NCBI RefSeq assembly: GCF_003996985.1
Contig: NZ_RJJX01000009.1
Coordinates: 87,424 to 151,423, forward strand
Length of the DNA stretch: 64,000 bases
Direction of reading: 5' to 3'
Source of the DNA: Ancylomarina longa
Lineage (GTDB): Bacteria; Bacteroidota; Bacteroidia; Bacteroidales; Marinifilaceae
Under the pieces are notes generated by a model. The model did not search any database. It was given only the letters and a program-made list of their open reading frames with translations, and was not told the origin of the DNA. Made by a program: the position numbers and the translations under genes. The number at the start of each line of letters is the position of its first letter. The first letter of the stretch is position 1. Shown here in pieces: positions 1 to 9,737 of the stretch.

Positions 1-359
1 ACATGGGTTATATATCGTTTGTAATCACCTTCCTATTGATAGTTGTGGTAGTAAATTTATTAGGAAAATTACTGAATTCATTGGTAGAAGCGGTGGCACT
101 GGGAATTGTAAACCGATTGTTGGGAGTATTGTTTGGCTTGTTAAAGGGTATTATAATATTAAGTATTATAGTCCATTTAGTCGATTACGTCGATAAAAAA
201 TTCAATTTTATTTCGGAAGAAAAGAAATCGGAGAGTTTGCTTTACGAACCAATGCAGACAATTTCTACAACATTGTTTGATCTTTTCGATTCTGATTTTG
301 CAAGTGCCAAAGATAAAATTAAAGAAAAAGTGAAAGATACATTACCCGTAGAAGTATAA
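1..359 (+). CDS. CvpA family membrane protein, C-terminal part (5' end outside window)
   Basis: This is probably the C-terminal two thirds of a CvpA-like inner-membrane protein. The visible part has two hydrophobic segments, at about residues 3-22 and 38-60 counted from the Met at base 3. A basic and acidic cytoplasmic tail follows. CvpA proteins usually have about 160-170 residues and four membrane segments. Only 118 residues are visible and the frame is open to the window edge, so the Met at base 3 is likely internal. CvpA is known from colicin V production in E. coli and has been linked to envelope homeostasis; its biochemical role is unclear. The stop codon overlaps the ATG of the next gene by one base (TAATG), suggesting translational coupling. 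Confidence 0.7.
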   Translation, partial: MGYISFVITFLLIVVVVNLLGKLLNSLVEAVALGIVNRLLGVLFGLLKGIIILSIIVHLVDYVDKKFNFISEEKKSESLLYEPMQTISTTLFDLFDSDFASAKDKIKEKVKDTLPVEV

Positions 360-1381
360 TGAAACAAACCCTAAAGAAGTATATTCAAAAACTCCCACGT
401 AGAAAATCTTTTCATTTTGAGGGATTTTGTCCGAATTGTGAACATCCTGTTAATGGAAAATTTTGCACTAATTGTGGCCAGTCTGTAAAAGATTTTCATC
501 GTCCATTTTGGAGTGTTCTTGGCGATTCTGTAAGCGATGCACTTTCTATTGATAACAAATTTGTGCGTACGACTATTCCGCTTTTGATTCGTCCGGGATA
601 CCTTACCAAGGAATTTATGCGGGGAAGAAGAGCAAAGTACACACCACCATTTCGACTGTATTTGTTCCTTACATTTTTTGCTTTCTTGCTCTTAGCACAT
701 AATCACAAACTAGAAATGGATGCTGCAAAAAATTTAACATTTGAGAACGAGAAGGGCAACACTGTGGATCTATTATCCATGCTTGATGATTTTTCGAATG
801 AAAAAGAGACAACTTCGGGAAATTCTTTGGCGGATTCCATTGCTACCAAAGAGAATCAAAAAGAATTATTGAAGTTGAGTTCGACTTCGGACTCTTTGGT
901 GAAGAATCAATCGAGTAAAAGAAAAATTGAAGTCTTCGGCAATGAATTGCAAAATAGCAATATAAAAAGGCTGATTAATATGTGGCGTTTGAATCCAAGC
1001 CTGATGATGGATACTGCCTTCAAAAAGCTATCTCAAACATTATTGTTAATTTTACCGCTTTTTGCTTTATTCTTAGCCTTACTCTATATTAGGCGAAAGT
1101 ATTATTTAATAGAACACTTACTGATATCATTAAATTTTCATTCTTTTATCTTCATTATTGTAATTATAAGTGAGCTGTTAATTATGACAGGAATAGAAAT
1201 GCTGCATGATTTTGCATTTTATCTTTATCTGCTTATTCCTTTTCAATTACTTTTGGCGATGAAATTTTATTATCGGCAATCCTGGATAAAAACGATATTT
1301 AAGTTTTTTATTCTCTCCTTTATCTATAATATAATGCTGATTTCAGGGATTTTCTATAGTCTGATTTCTTTAGCTGTATAA
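359..1381 (+). CDS. DUF3667 zinc-ribbon membrane protein
   Basis: The protein has 340 residues. An N-terminal zinc ribbon has two CxxC pairs about ten residues apart (CPNC and CTNC). The DUF3667 segment follows, with the family-like stretches FWSVLGD, PLLIRPGYL and KYTPPFRLYLFL, leading into a first membrane helix. A polar, Ser/Lys/Glu-rich loop of about 110 residues follows. At least three further hydrophobic segments occupy residues 225-340. It belongs to a family widespread in Bacteroidota whose function is not established; the zinc ribbon suggests a cytoplasmic metal- or protein-binding head. It overlaps the upstream CvpA-like gene by one base and is probably cotranscribed with it. Confidence 0.8.
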   Translation: MKQTLKKYIQKLPRRKSFHFEGFCPNCEHPVNGKFCTNCGQSVKDFHRPFWSVLGDSVSDALSIDNKFVRTTIPLLIRPGYLTKEFMRGRRAKYTPPFRLYLFLTFFAFLLLAHNHKLEMDAAKNLTFENEKGNTVDLLSMLDDFSNEKETTSGNSLADSIATKENQKELLKLSSTSDSLVKNQSSKRKIEVFGNELQNSNIKRLINMWRLNPSLMMDTAFKKLSQTLLLILPLFALFLALLYIRRKYYLIEHLLISLNFHSFIFIIVIISELLIMTGIEMLHDFAFYLYLLIPFQLLLAMKFYYRQSWIKTIFKFFILSFIYNIMLISGIFYSLISLAV

Positions 1382-1420
1382 TTGATCTTTTTTACAGCTA
1401 TCATGAAATACTAAAATGCT

Positions 1421-1428
1421 TATCTTTG
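1421..1428 (+). promoter_or_regulatory. Candidate -7 box for tyrS
   Basis: TATCTTTG matches the Bacteroidota -7 consensus TAnnTTTG and lies 54 bases before the tyrS ATG, in a gene-free gap. No convincing TTG-type -33 box is seen at the expected distance, so support is partial. Confidence 0.35.
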
Positions 1429-1482
1429 ACCTTCAAATTAGAAAATTGATAATTAGAACAATATCAGGAAAAAATTAGAAGA

Positions 1483-2775
1483 ATGAATTTTATTGAGGAA
1501 CTCCAATGGCGAGGCATGATACACGATATGATGCCAGGAATAGAAGAACAACTGGAAAAAGAATTAACTTCTGCGTATGTAGGGATTGACCCAACAGCAG
1601 ATTCTTTACATATTGGTCATATGGTTGGTGTGATGATGTTGAAACATTTTCAGGTTGCAGGCCATAAGCCAATCGTTTTGGTTGGTGGAGCTACAGGAAT
1701 GATTGGAGATCCATCCGGGAAATCGCAGGAGAGAAATTTGTTAGATGAAAGCACGCTTCGCCACAATCAGGAATGCCTGAGAGCACAGCTTTCAAAATTT
1801 ATGGATTTTGATTCTGATGCTGCTAATGCAGCAGAGATGGTGAATAATTACGATTGGATGAAAGACTTTTCTTTTTTGGATTTTATTCGTGATATTGGTA
1901 AGCATATCACAGTAAACTACATGATGAGTAAGGATTCTGTGAAAAAGAGATTGAGTGCCGATTCAAAATCAGGAATGTCGTTTACTGAATTTACTTATCA
2001 GCTGGTTCAGGGAACAGACTTTTTAGAGCTTTATCGTTCTAAAAACTGTAAACTTCAGATGGGCGGATCCGATCAGTGGGGAAATATCACTACAGGTACG
2101 GAGTTAATCAGAAGAAAAGAGGGCGGTACTGCATGGGCAATCACCTGTCCTTTAATCACAAAGGCTGATGGAGGGAAGTTTGGAAAAACAGAATCCGGAA
2201 ATATATGGTTAGATGCTAAGAGAACTTCGCCATATAAATTTTATCAGTTTTGGCTGAATACTTCCGATGAAGATGCGGAAAAATATATTAAAATTTTCAC
2301 ACTGCTTTCAAAAGAAGAAATTGCAAATTTAGTGGAAGAACATAAAGAAGCACCACATCTACGAAAGTTGCAACAACGATTGGCGAAAGAAGTTACAACA
2401 ATGGTACATTCAGAAGAAGATTACAATATTGCTGTTGAAGCTTCGCAAATATTATTTGGAAAATCTACTGCTGAGGTGTTGCGAAAATTAGATGAAAATA
2501 CTTTTTTGTCGGTTTTTGAAGGAGTGCCACAATATCAGGTAAGTAAATCTGAATTTGAGAAGGGTGTCGATATTCTGGAACTTTTGGCAGTAAAAACAGA
2601 TGTGTTTCCATCAAAAGGAGAATTACGCCGATTGTTTAAAGGGAATGCAATTAGCATTAATAAGGAAAAGAGTCAAAATGAAGGACTTATTGTAACTCAG
2701 GAACATTTGATAGCAGACAAGTATTTTCTGGTTCAAAAAGGCAAAAAGAATTATTTCCTTATTGTTGCTTGTTAA
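1483..2775 (+). CDS. tyrS: Tyrosyl-tRNA synthetase
   Basis: This class I aminoacyl-tRNA synthetase charges tRNA-Tyr with tyrosine in the cytoplasm. Its 430 residues match the usual bacterial length. The HIGH signature is intact at residues 43-46, and the KMSKS-equivalent loop is KFGKT at about residues 232-236, the form used by bacterial Tyr[10 protein letters not shown], typical of the tyrosine-binding pocket, is present. The last ~70 residues form an S4-type RNA-binding domain ([15 protein letters not shown]). The start at 1483 gives the usual short N-terminal helix before the catalytic fold. The gene stands alone, with a candidate promoter just upstream. Confidence 0.97.
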   Translation: MNFIEELQWRGMIHDMMPGIEEQLEKELTSAYVGIDPTADSLHIGHMVGVMMLKHFQVAGHKPIVLVGGATGMIGDPSGKSQERNLLDESTLRHNQECLRAQLSKFMDFDSDAANAAEMVNNYDWMKDFSFLDFIRDIGKHITVNYMMSKDSVKKRLSADSKSGMSFTEFTYQLVQGTDFLELYRSKNCKLQMGGSDQWGNITTGTELIRRKEGGTAWAITCPLITKADGGKFGKTESGNIWLDAKRTSPYKFYQFWLNTSDEDAEKYIKIFTLLSKEEIANLVEEHKEAPHLRKLQQRLAKEVTTMVHSEEDYNIAVEASQILFGKSTAEVLRKLDENTFLSVFEGVPQYQVSKSEFEKGVDILELLAVKTDVFPSKGELRRLFKGNAISINKEKSQNEGLIVTQEHLIADKYFLVQKGKKNYFLIVAC

Positions 2776-2852
2776 TTTGATGCTTATCGTTTAATTTTAA
2801 GTGATAATATGCAAATGAATTATAACCAAATCAAAAACGAAAAATAAAATCT

Positions 2853-3299
2853 ATGAAAACATTGAAGTTTGTCCTTATCGTTCTGTTCTCTGTAGTTTTA
2901 ATGAGTTGTGGTGGCGGTGGCGGAGGTGAGAAAGTAGATGAGATTGCCCCTACACTTACAATAAACAAGCCAACTGCAAGCCAAAAATTAGCTGCTGGTG
3001 CAAATTTAAACATCGATTTTACTGCAAAAGATAATGTTGCTTTAGCTTCTTATAATGTGACAGTTGCTTATGATGGTGTAAAATCAGTTAAAACTGTTCA
3101 GGAATTTTCATTCAACAGTATTGCAGACAAGGATGCTGATGGTAATAATTTACCAACTATTTCCGGAACAAATCAAACGATTAATTTTGATATTGCAACA
3201 ACTGATAATGCTACCCCTGGAAGTTACAAAGTCTCTGTAACTGTTAAAGATGGGACTAGTAATAGCGTGAGTAAGAATGTTGATTTTGAAATAGAATAA
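2853..3299 (+). CDS. Small lipoprotein with Ig-like / DUF4625-like domain
   Basis: The 148-residue precursor has a type II signal peptide: basic MKTLK, a hydrophobic core and lipobox LMSC, with lipidation expected at Cys19. Six glycines and an acidic linker follow the cysteine. The rest is beta-rich, with the pattern APTLTINKPT, DNVALASYNV and GSYKVSVTVKD, which resembles Ig-like or DUF4625 domains of surface lipoproteins. The hexaglycine is coded by a GGN-rich stretch and acts as a flexible spacer. It is a single gene followed directly by a strong terminator. No specific function can be assigned. Confidence 0.6.
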   Translation: MKTLKFVLIVLFSVVLMSCGGGGGGEKVDEIAPTLTINKPTASQKLAAGANLNIDFTAKDNVALASYNVTVAYDGVKSVKTVQEFSFNSIADKDADGNNLPTISGTNQTINFDIATTDNATPGSYKVSVTVKDGTSNSVSKNVDFEIE

Positions 3300-3323
3300 T
3301 ACAGAACTGTTATTGTTATATAG

Positions 3324-3354
3324 AAAAAGGATTGACTTGTCAATCCTTTTTTTT
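3324..3354. terminator. Bidirectional intrinsic terminator
   Basis: A near-perfect inverted repeat (AAGGATTGAC, TT, GTCAATCCTT) followed by eight T on the plus strand and preceded by an A-run. It lies between convergent genes and can serve both. Confidence 0.8.
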
Positions 3355-4579
3355 ATGTGATAGAATTGAATTCTATTCCGAATAGGGAAATATCATCAAT
3401 AACAGCTTTGTTCTTTTTACCTATATCAATATGATGAATTAAGTCTGAAAAAGTGTCTGAGATATTTTTGGGAGTTCCAAATAGTCTGGTTAAAATTTGA
3501 TTCCCAACTTCCATTTGGTCCCCATGTTCTAATTCTACCAGTCCATCCGTAAAGCAAAGTAATTTGGAATGATCTGAGATTACCATTTCTCCAATAGTGA
3601 TTGCTGGAATTTCATCAAGCATACCTAATCCTATGCAGCCTTTTTTAAGGTAATCTATTTTTAGTGTTTTATAGTTATATAAAATCGGAGGGTGATGGCT
3701 GGCGTTTATATATTTTAATTTTCGAGTAGTATAATTGTATACTCCTATGAAAAAAGTGAGAAATTTATCACTACTGGAGTTTTCACAAACCTTTTGATTT
3801 AAGGTATGCATTAATTTATCCAGAGGAATGTCGGGACGAAATAATGCCCGAAGTGTGGCTTGAAAATTAGACATGATTAGTGCGGCAGGAATTCCTTTTC
3901 CAGATACATCACCAATACAGAACCCAAGTTCCTTATCGTTGAAATTAATAAAATCGTAATAATCACCACCAATTTCATAATGGGGCTGATAATATCCGCG
4001 AGTACTAATGTATTGATTTTGAGGCAAAGTATTTTGATTTGGTATCAATAAACTTTGAATTTTAGAAGCAAGTTCCATTTCTTTTTTAAAAGCTTCCTGA
4101 ATCAATAATTGCTTATACATGCGCTTATTTTCCATGGCAACAATTATAATGTTGGTAATGGTCTGTATAAAGCTTAGGTGTTTGATAGCAGGACTCATTC
4201 CTTCCATCTCTTCATCGATATCGCCAATTAGTACATATGCCAGCATCGAATTCTTGTGGAAAACTGGAATTAGAAAATCAAAGACCCAAAGAATTTCCGG
4301 AAGATCTCTGGATATATAAGTTATTTCAGTAAAATTACTTAAATGTTGTTCTATTTGAATTTGGTTTATGATATCAGGAGAAATGCCTGAAACTAAAAGC
4401 TGATCCCAAGAAGTGTTAAATTTAAAAACAGCAATTTTCCCGATCTTCAATTCCTCAAATAGAATCTGCTCATATTGTTTTAATAATTCTTCAATGGAAA
4501 GATTCTCGTTGATCGCCTGCGTAATTTTTAGGATAAGATTTAGTTTAAATCTACTATTAACAGATTGTTGTTTGATCAC
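3353..4579 (-). CDS. SpoIIE/RsbU-type PP2C protein phosphatase
   Basis: The protein has 408 residues. The first ~160 resemble a degenerate GAF-like sensor fold. A short helix (about residues 165-185) then leads into a SpoIIE/PP2C phosphatase domain. The metal-binding motifs are present: GGDYYDF, GDVSGKG with the following AALIMSN, and a late FTDGL. Family members dephosphorylate serine or threonine on anti-sigma-factor antagonists or similar switch proteins. No partner kinase or STAS gene is adjacent, so the target is unknown. No membrane segment is seen, so it is probably cytoplasmic. The gene is monocistronic, ending at the shared terminator. Confidence 0.85.
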   Translation of the reverse strand: MIKQQSVNSRFKLNLILKITQAINENLSIEELLKQYEQILFEELKIGKIAVFKFNTSWDQLLVSGISPDIINQIQIEQHLSNFTEITYISRDLPEILWVFDFLIPVFHKNSMLAYVLIGDIDEEMEGMSPAIKHLSFIQTITNIIIVAMENKRMYKQLLIQEAFKKEMELASKIQSLLIPNQNTLPQNQYISTRGYYQPHYEIGGDYYDFINFNDKELGFCIGDVSGKGIPAALIMSNFQATLRALFRPDIPLDKLMHTLNQKVCENSSSDKFLTFFIGVYNYTTRKLKYINASHHPPILYNYKTLKIDYLKKGCIGLGMLDEIPAITIGEMVISDHSKLLCFTDGLVELEHGDQMEVGNQILTRLFGTPKNISDTFSDLIHHIDIGKKNKAVIDDISLFGIEFNSIT

Positions 4580-4650
4580 GATAGCGGGATTAAGGTTTAC
4601 GCTAATTTAATAATTATCGACTCATAAGACAATCGAGGACGTATAATAAA

Positions 4651-4678
4651 AAAAAGGATTCCATGAAGAATCCTTTTT
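4651..4678 (-). terminator. Terminator downstream of efp
   Basis: Inverted repeat with arms AAAAAGGATTC and GAATCCTTTTT; read on the minus strand it ends in a T-run directly after efp. Confidence 0.75.
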
Positions 4679-4698
4679 ATATGATGAGTTTCGTAAAA

Positions 4699-5268
4699 TT
4701 AAGCTTTTACGCGTTCTACATATGCGTGAGTGCGAGTGTCAATTTTAATTTTATCTCCTGTATTGATAAAAAGAGGCACCATTATAGTAGCTCCGGTTTC
4801 AACAGTAGCTGCTTTTAAGGAGGAAGTTGAAGAGGTATCTCCTCTAATTCCTGGTTCTGTGTAGGTAATTTCCATTGTTACGTGAGCAGGAAGTTCAACA
4901 TACAATGGTGTTTCGGTATCTGCATGAAAAACAGCTTCTACGTTATCTCCTTCTTTTAATAAATCAGGAGCATTAAATAGTTCTTCAGGTAATGCAATTT
5001 GCTCATAAGTTTCTGTATGCATTAAATTATAGCCCATATCATCCTTATATAAAAATTGATGAGGACGTCTTTCAATACGAGCTATGTCAATTTTTACTCC
5101 CGAGTTAAAGGTGTTATCAATTGTTTTACCTGTTTTTACATTTTTTAATTTAGTTCTTACAAAAGCAGGACCTTTACCCGGTTTTACATGTTGAAATTGA
5201 GTGATGGTATATAAATCACCTTTGAAATGAATACAAAGTCCATTTCTAAAATCTGCAGTAGATGCCAT
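4699..5268 (-). CDS. efp: Translation elongation factor P
   Basis: EF-P enters ribosomes stalled on polyproline and stimulates peptide bond formation. The 189 residues fit three beta-barrel domains: a KOW-like N domain, a central OB domain and a C-terminal OB domain ending in TGDKIKIDTRTHAYVERVKA. The tip loop that contacts the P-site tRNA reads KPGKGPAF, placing Lys32 at the position that is modified in EpmA-type EF-P; EarP-type proteins have arginine there. The modifying enzyme is not in this window. A candidate promoter lies about 70 bases upstream and a terminator follows. Confidence 0.96.
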   Translation of the reverse strand: MASTADFRNGLCIHFKGDLYTITQFQHVKPGKGPAFVRTKLKNVKTGKTIDNTFNSGVKIDIARIERRPHQFLYKDDMGYNLMHTETYEQIALPEELFNAPDLLKEGDNVEAVFHADTETPLYVELPAHVTMEITYTEPGIRGDTSSTSSLKAATVETGATIMVPLFINTGDKIKIDTRTHAYVERVKA

Positions 5269-5338
5269 GATATTTTGAAATTAATTTTTGAGTGTCTAAA
5301 AAATTATTTGTCAGAGCTCTAAAACTCTTTTTGCTTTG

Positions 5339-5346
5339 CAAAAGTA
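5339..5346 (-). promoter_or_regulatory. Candidate -7 box for efp
   Basis: Minus-strand TACTTTTG matches TAnnTTTG and lies about 70 bases upstream of the efp start. The -33 element is only weakly recognisable. Confidence 0.35.
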
Positions 5347-5405
5347 AGAGAAACAATTAATATTCTAAAATATTAAATGCCTTTGTTTAAATAAGAAGGC
5401 TAGTG

Positions 5406-6185
5406 CTAATTAGTCGATTCTTTATTGTTCAGAAGAGTTTTTGTAGAAAAATTAGAAAAGTTAATTAGATCACATCTGAGTGATCCTAGGAATAAATCAA
5501 ATTGAACCCGAACAGGAATCTTATTTGAATCTGCTGAGATCCAAATCGTCATATCGTCTTCATCTTTAAATGCTCTTCCCGTTTTTACTATTGGAATAAA
5601 TTTATAACATCTCACCTCACCAATTTTGCTATCCACATTTTCGTATCCCATAAAGCGAAACTGAAGAAGGAATTCCTCGTCAGAAAAATAGGTTTGTATT
5701 TTGATTATTTCCCCAATTTTTAAATCGGAATTAAAATGATGTGCTCTTGCAAAATAAAAGGCTGAAAGAATATCATGAATACCTACAGGAACATCTTTAA
5801 CTCCCGTACGCTGACTCTTAATTTGATTTTTTCCCCTATCAAAAAGTACTTCATTATATCTCTTGTAGTTTCCTTCCCGAATATCCCGAATAGCCTTTAT
5901 TGGCAATAGAGTCTTCTTACTGATATAACTCTCGTAGGTGTCTTTTACGCGATATAAGGAATTAAATAAACCAACAGTTTTACCTGTAAGGGTCGCATGA
6001 TAAATTTCTGATGTGCCATATTTTTCAGGCTTCAGTTTGAGGGATGCTTTGCCACCGCGAACAAATCCATAATGAATTACATATCGCAAGTACTCTCCCT
6101 TTTCTCTTTTCTTAGCAGGGTTTTCGCCTAAAATGTTAAATCCCAGGAAAAGCATTAAAATTATTGAAAGAGTATACTTGATCAT
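5406..6185 (-). CDS. DUF3108 family exported protein
   Basis: The 259-residue protein has an N-terminal hydrophobic segment (about residues 5-20) that acts as a signal peptide or anchor. A DUF3108-type beta-rich domain follows. Family-like stretches include YVIHYGFVRGGKASL, the TGKTVGLFNSLYRVKDTYESYI block and the late IWISADSNKIPVRV. Family members are periplasmic or outer-envelope proteins with a lipoprotein-carrier-like fold; no substrate is established. It lies 18 bases downstream of tsaB and is likely cotranscribed with it. Confidence 0.75.
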   Translation of the reverse strand: MIKYTLSIILMLFLGFNILGENPAKKREKGEYLRYVIHYGFVRGGKASLKLKPEKYGTSEIYHATLTGKTVGLFNSLYRVKDTYESYISKKTLLPIKAIRDIREGNYKRYNEVLFDRGKNQIKSQRTGVKDVPVGIHDILSAFYFARAHHFNSDLKIGEIIKIQTYFSDEEFLLQFRFMGYENVDSKIGEVRCYKFIPIVKTGRAFKDEDDMTIWISADSNKIPVRVQFDLFLGSLRCDLINFSNFSTKTLLNNKESTN

Positions 6186-6203
6186 ACGCAGCGTTTTTTG
6201 TTT

Positions 6204-6917
6204 CTATTTAAAGATATTCTTTTTAGGGGTAGTTGCAACAAAATCCTTTAAATAAAATGGTTCGAAATAGGCAACATCTTCAAATTGCTTACCTTGGAAT
6301 TTCTGTTCTGATATTTCAACCATTCCTGATGCAGACGGATATATATTATCAATAAAGATGCCATTTTTACTGTCAATAACTTCTGTACATTTTTGTGCTC
6401 CATCACCAAAGAAAACAATTTCGCGTTCTAAAAGTTCTTTTGCATACGAATCTGCATCAATTATGGATGCAGTAATATCATTAATGATTTCATTTTTAAT
6501 ATTGTAAAATGCTGTGTATACTTCCATCCGACGGGCATCAATCATGGGACAGAAATATGCATTCTGTTTATTCTTTATCGTCGAAAGAATTGATGGATTT
6601 TGAATAACGGTTAAAGCCATTATTTGTAATGTACTTATAGCCATAAGTGGCAAATTAGCTCCGAAACATATTCCTTTTGCAGTAGAAACCCCAATTCTAA
6701 GGCCAGTGTAGGATCCCGGTCCCATACTGATAGCTACTCCGTCTAAATTCGTTGGAAGTAAATCATTTTCTTTTAATATATTTTGGATGAAAACACTCAA
6801 ATGACTGGCATGTTTCATTCCTTCTTTATTTTCTTTTAAGGCAAGAAGTTTACCGTCTTTTCCTAAAGAGATGGAGCATACAGCAGTAGATGTTTCGATA
6901 TTTAAAATTAGAGCCAT
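6204..6917 (-). CDS. tsaB: tRNA threonylcarbamoyladenosine biosynthesis protein TsaB
   Basis: TsaB is the scaffold partner of TsaD in making N6-threonylcarbamoyladenosine (t6A) at position 37 of ANN-decoding tRNAs. The 237 residues start with the ASKHA-fold opening LILNIETSTAVCSISLG. The family hallmark GPGSYTGLRIGVSTAKGI is at about residues 67-84. It lacks the metal-binding histidine pair of TsaD, as expected for TsaB. The C-terminus ends in the usual YLKDFVATTPKK tail. It is followed on the same strand by the DUF3108 gene. Confidence 0.94.
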   Translation of the reverse strand: MALILNIETSTAVCSISLGKDGKLLALKENKEGMKHASHLSVFIQNILKENDLLPTNLDGVAISMGPGSYTGLRIGVSTAKGICFGANLPLMAISTLQIMALTVIQNPSILSTIKNKQNAYFCPMIDARRMEVYTAFYNIKNEIINDITASIIDADSYAKELLEREIVFFGDGAQKCTEVIDSKNGIFIDNIYPSASGMVEISEQKFQGKQFEDVAYFEPFYLKDFVATTPKKNIFK

Positions 6918-7089
6918 GTTTTAACTTTTTAAATTATTGCAAAATAAAGGATAAAATGCCAACTGCGATTCATTTTAAATCAAATTAATGCCAAGGATCC
7001 CATTTTTTGATAAAATTTAGCGAAAGAACGATTATTTTCTTGAGAATGATGGCTTGGTAGTAGGTTAGTCAGAATGTAATTTTGCAAAA

Positions 7090-7121
7090 AAACTCCTGAC
7101 CAAATGTTTGGACAGGAGTTT
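7090..7121 (-). terminator. Terminator after the efflux operon
   Basis: Inverted repeat ACTCCTG / CAGGAGT extended by CCAAA / TTTGG around one mismatch, with a T-run on the minus strand just after the tolC-like gene. Confidence 0.7.
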
Positions 7122-7147
7122 GAACTACTTATAAAATTAAAACCAGA

Positions 7148-8509
7148 CTATAATTTTATTTCTATTCCATTGTAAAAATCGAGAATTTTGGTTCTGAAAA
7201 TATACTCGTATTTTGCTTGCAATAAATTTGATTTTGCTTCGAATAGATTGTTTTTTTCCTGATTGTAATCAACAGAATTTACCAATCCCAAATTAAATTT
7301 TTCTTCGGTATATCGAAATGCTTCTTCTGTTGAGGAAACTGCAGATTCACTGGAGAAATACTTTTTCATCGCTGCTAATGCATTTGCATGAGCCTGCTGA
7401 ATATCTTTCCGCAAAGCATTTTTTGAATTTTGCATATCCAGTTTAGAACGTTCAATATTAATTTTTGCATTGCTAATATTTCTATTCACTATACCACCAT
7501 TAAAAATGGGAATACTAAGATTAAAGCCAAATGCTTTATTTTCACGATTGGATAGCTGATCACCAAGTTTCATCTCCCTTCGTATTATTGTGCTCACACC
7601 ATTAGCATCCAATCCGAATTCAGGAAAGTCTTTAGAATAACTAGATCCCCAATATCCTGACATGCTTAGGGTAGGAGTGCGTTGACCTTTAGCTATGATT
7701 AAACCTTTTTCTGAACTTTCCAATCTAAGTTTGGCAGCTTTCATTTCCGGGCGAAACTCTAATGCATTAATGAAAACAGATTCGGGACTAAGCATAGAAC
7801 GACTTGCATTAAGGACTGGTAAGTCAGGACTTGTAATATCAAAATCACTTGTATTTTCCAAGTCTAAGAGTTGTGCCAGGTTAAGTATTGCCAAATCTAA
7901 AGAATTAGAATTAGTAACAACATCAAGTTCATCTCTGGCTGCCTGTGCTTTTTGTTCCATTAAAGTCCCTTTAGGAAGTGTTCCTGCTTCAACCAAAACT
8001 TTTGTTCGTTCAATCTGGAGTTGAGTAACTTTAAGTTTTTCCTGAGCAACTTGTAAAAGTTCTTTATTGAATAAAATATCCAAATAATAAGAAGTGATAT
8101 TTAGTGCTAAATCTTCTTTGGCTTTTTCTACATCTTGTAGAGAGGCAGCCAAATCCAACTCATTTTGTTTTACTGAGTTCCATTTTTGAAATCCGTTAAA
8201 AAGAGTGAGGTTAGTAGAAACTCCTATCGAACCACTCTCTGTATTGATATTGCCATAGGTATTATCCGATCGAAGTGTACGGCCATAGCTGAAATTATAA
8301 TTTGTACTACCATTAAGTGTCGGCAGTAGATTGAATTTCGACTGTTTTGTATTGTTTGCTTGTATTTCTGCATCCATCTTCCTTAATTGGAGATCAATAT
8401 TGTGTTCTTTTGCATAAGTAATGCATTTCTCTAAGGTCCATTTCTCCTGTGCGTGAACACTGAATATGGATAGAGCTAATGCCATAAGCGGGAATAATAT
8501 TTTTTTCAT
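7148..8509 (-). CDS. TolC family outer membrane efflux protein
   Basis: The precursor has 453 residues, a typical TolC length. A signal peptide ends in IFSVHAQ, with cleavage likely near residue 20. The mature protein has two internally similar halves rich in long amphipathic helices. The strand segments NGSTNYNFSYGRT and GYWGSSYS would line the outer-membrane barrel. It would form a trimeric outer-membrane channel and periplasmic tunnel. It is the last gene of a five-gene minus-strand operon (ATPase, permease, permease, adaptor, channel), so it most likely docks with this MacAB-type pump. Confidence 0.9.
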   Translation of the reverse strand: MKKILFPLMALALSIFSVHAQEKWTLEKCITYAKEHNIDLQLRKMDAEIQANNTKQSKFNLLPTLNGSTNYNFSYGRTLRSDNTYGNINTESGSIGVSTNLTLFNGFQKWNSVKQNELDLAASLQDVEKAKEDLALNITSYYLDILFNKELLQVAQEKLKVTQLQIERTKVLVEAGTLPKGTLMEQKAQAARDELDVVTNSNSLDLAILNLAQLLDLENTSDFDITSPDLPVLNASRSMLSPESVFINALEFRPEMKAAKLRLESSEKGLIIAKGQRTPTLSMSGYWGSSYSKDFPEFGLDANGVSTIIRREMKLGDQLSNRENKAFGFNLSIPIFNGGIVNRNISNAKINIERSKLDMQNSKNALRKDIQQAHANALAAMKKYFSSESAVSSTEEAFRYTEEKFNLGLVNSVDYNQEKNNLFEAKSNLLQAKYEYIFRTKILDFYNGIEIKL

Positions 8510-8583
8510 ATTTTGATTCTTTTGATCAGGTGAAGAATTTTTTATTACTAATAAAATCAGTATTAATCCTGATATCCAAATTG

Positions 8584-9705
8584 CTATGATTCCGTTTTTT
8601 CTTTTACGATATCAATTTTTGATTTTTTCTCACCTCTTAATTTATCATCCTTAGAGATTCCATCCAATACTTCAATATTGATTCCATCAGACAAACCGGT
8701 TTTGATATAGCGCTTCTCAAATTTTTGTGGTTCAGTTTCTACCTCTACAAAAGTTGAATCATTCTTAAATTCTAATAAGCTTTCATTTACGGCTAAAACT
8801 TTTTCTCTTTTGTCGAGCACAATTTCTGCATTGGCACTGTATCCGGAACGTATAAAGTATTTAGAATTCAGTTGAACCGAAGCTTTTATTTCAAATTGTA
8901 TAGCGCCATTTTCTTCCACACCTTTAGGTGATATATACTCTAGATGAGCATCAAACTTCACATCTTCGATGGCACCAATAGTTAGTTTTAGATTCATTCC
9001 TTGGGTAATTTTCCCAACTTCTGTTTCATCCACTTTACCCTGGAAAATCATTTCTCCCATATCGGCAACAATAGCTACGGTAGTACCATCATTAAAGGTG
9101 TTACTTTGAATTACTGAATTTCCTTCTTTTACAGGAATATCCAAAATCATACCCTCAATAGTCGATCGAATAATTGTGTTTGTGGCATTGGCTGAGCTTT
9201 TGGTTACTCCTTCTTTTATCAGTTGCAGGTTGTCCTTCGCGGATTGTAACTCTTCCTTAGAATTCCGGAATGATAATTGGGTTTTTTGAAAATCCGATTC
9301 CGAGATTACTCTTTTATCGTATAACTCTTTATCTCGATTGTAATTAATTTGAGCATCCTCGAAATTAATTTGAGCAACATTCACTCTTGATTCTGCACTG
9401 TTCAGATTAATCATATCCGGAATAATCTTAATCTTGGCGATTGGATCACCTTTTTTTATCATCTGCCCTGCTTCTACGAAGAGGGTTTCTATGATACCGG
9501 AAACTCCCTGAGGCTTAATCTCAATTTCTTTTCTGGGTACTACAGATCCTGTTGCAACAGTTTTTTTAATTATATCTGTAATTTCAGGAGATTTGGTATT
9601 GTAAATTACTGGTTTATCCTGCGACTTTTTATAAAGGAAGTAGATGGTTCCTAAAAAAATGCCGATAAAAAAAACAACCAAAACAATTCTAAAAACTTTT
9701 TTCAT
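8584..9705 (-). CDS. HlyD/MacA-type periplasmic adaptor subunit
   Basis: The 373-residue protein has one N-terminal membrane helix (about residues 5-24), anchoring a periplasmic body. It shows the membrane-fusion-protein layout: a biotinyl-lipoyl half (EIKPQGVSGIIETLFVEAG), a helical hairpin of about 90 residues with coiled-coil character, the second lipoyl half, and a beta-barrel domain. The preceding TGSVVPRKEIEI stretch is typical of the family. It would bridge the inner-membrane ABC transporter to the TolC-like channel encoded 74 bases downstream. Confidence 0.9.
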   Translation of the reverse strand: MKKVFRIVLVVFFIGIFLGTIYFLYKKSQDKPVIYNTKSPEITDIIKKTVATGSVVPRKEIEIKPQGVSGIIETLFVEAGQMIKKGDPIAKIKIIPDMINLNSAESRVNVAQINFEDAQINYNRDKELYDKRVISESDFQKTQLSFRNSKEELQSAKDNLQLIKEGVTKSSANATNTIIRSTIEGMILDIPVKEGNSVIQSNTFNDGTTVAIVADMGEMIFQGKVDETEVGKITQGMNLKLTIGAIEDVKFDAHLEYISPKGVEENGAIQFEIKASVQLNSKYFIRSGYSANAEIVLDKREKVLAVNESLLEFKNDSTFVEVETEPQKFEKRYIKTGLSDGINIEVLDGISKDDKLRGEKKSKIDIVKEKTES

Positions 9706-9737
9706 GACTAGTATTATTTTCGGATTATGAACTATTT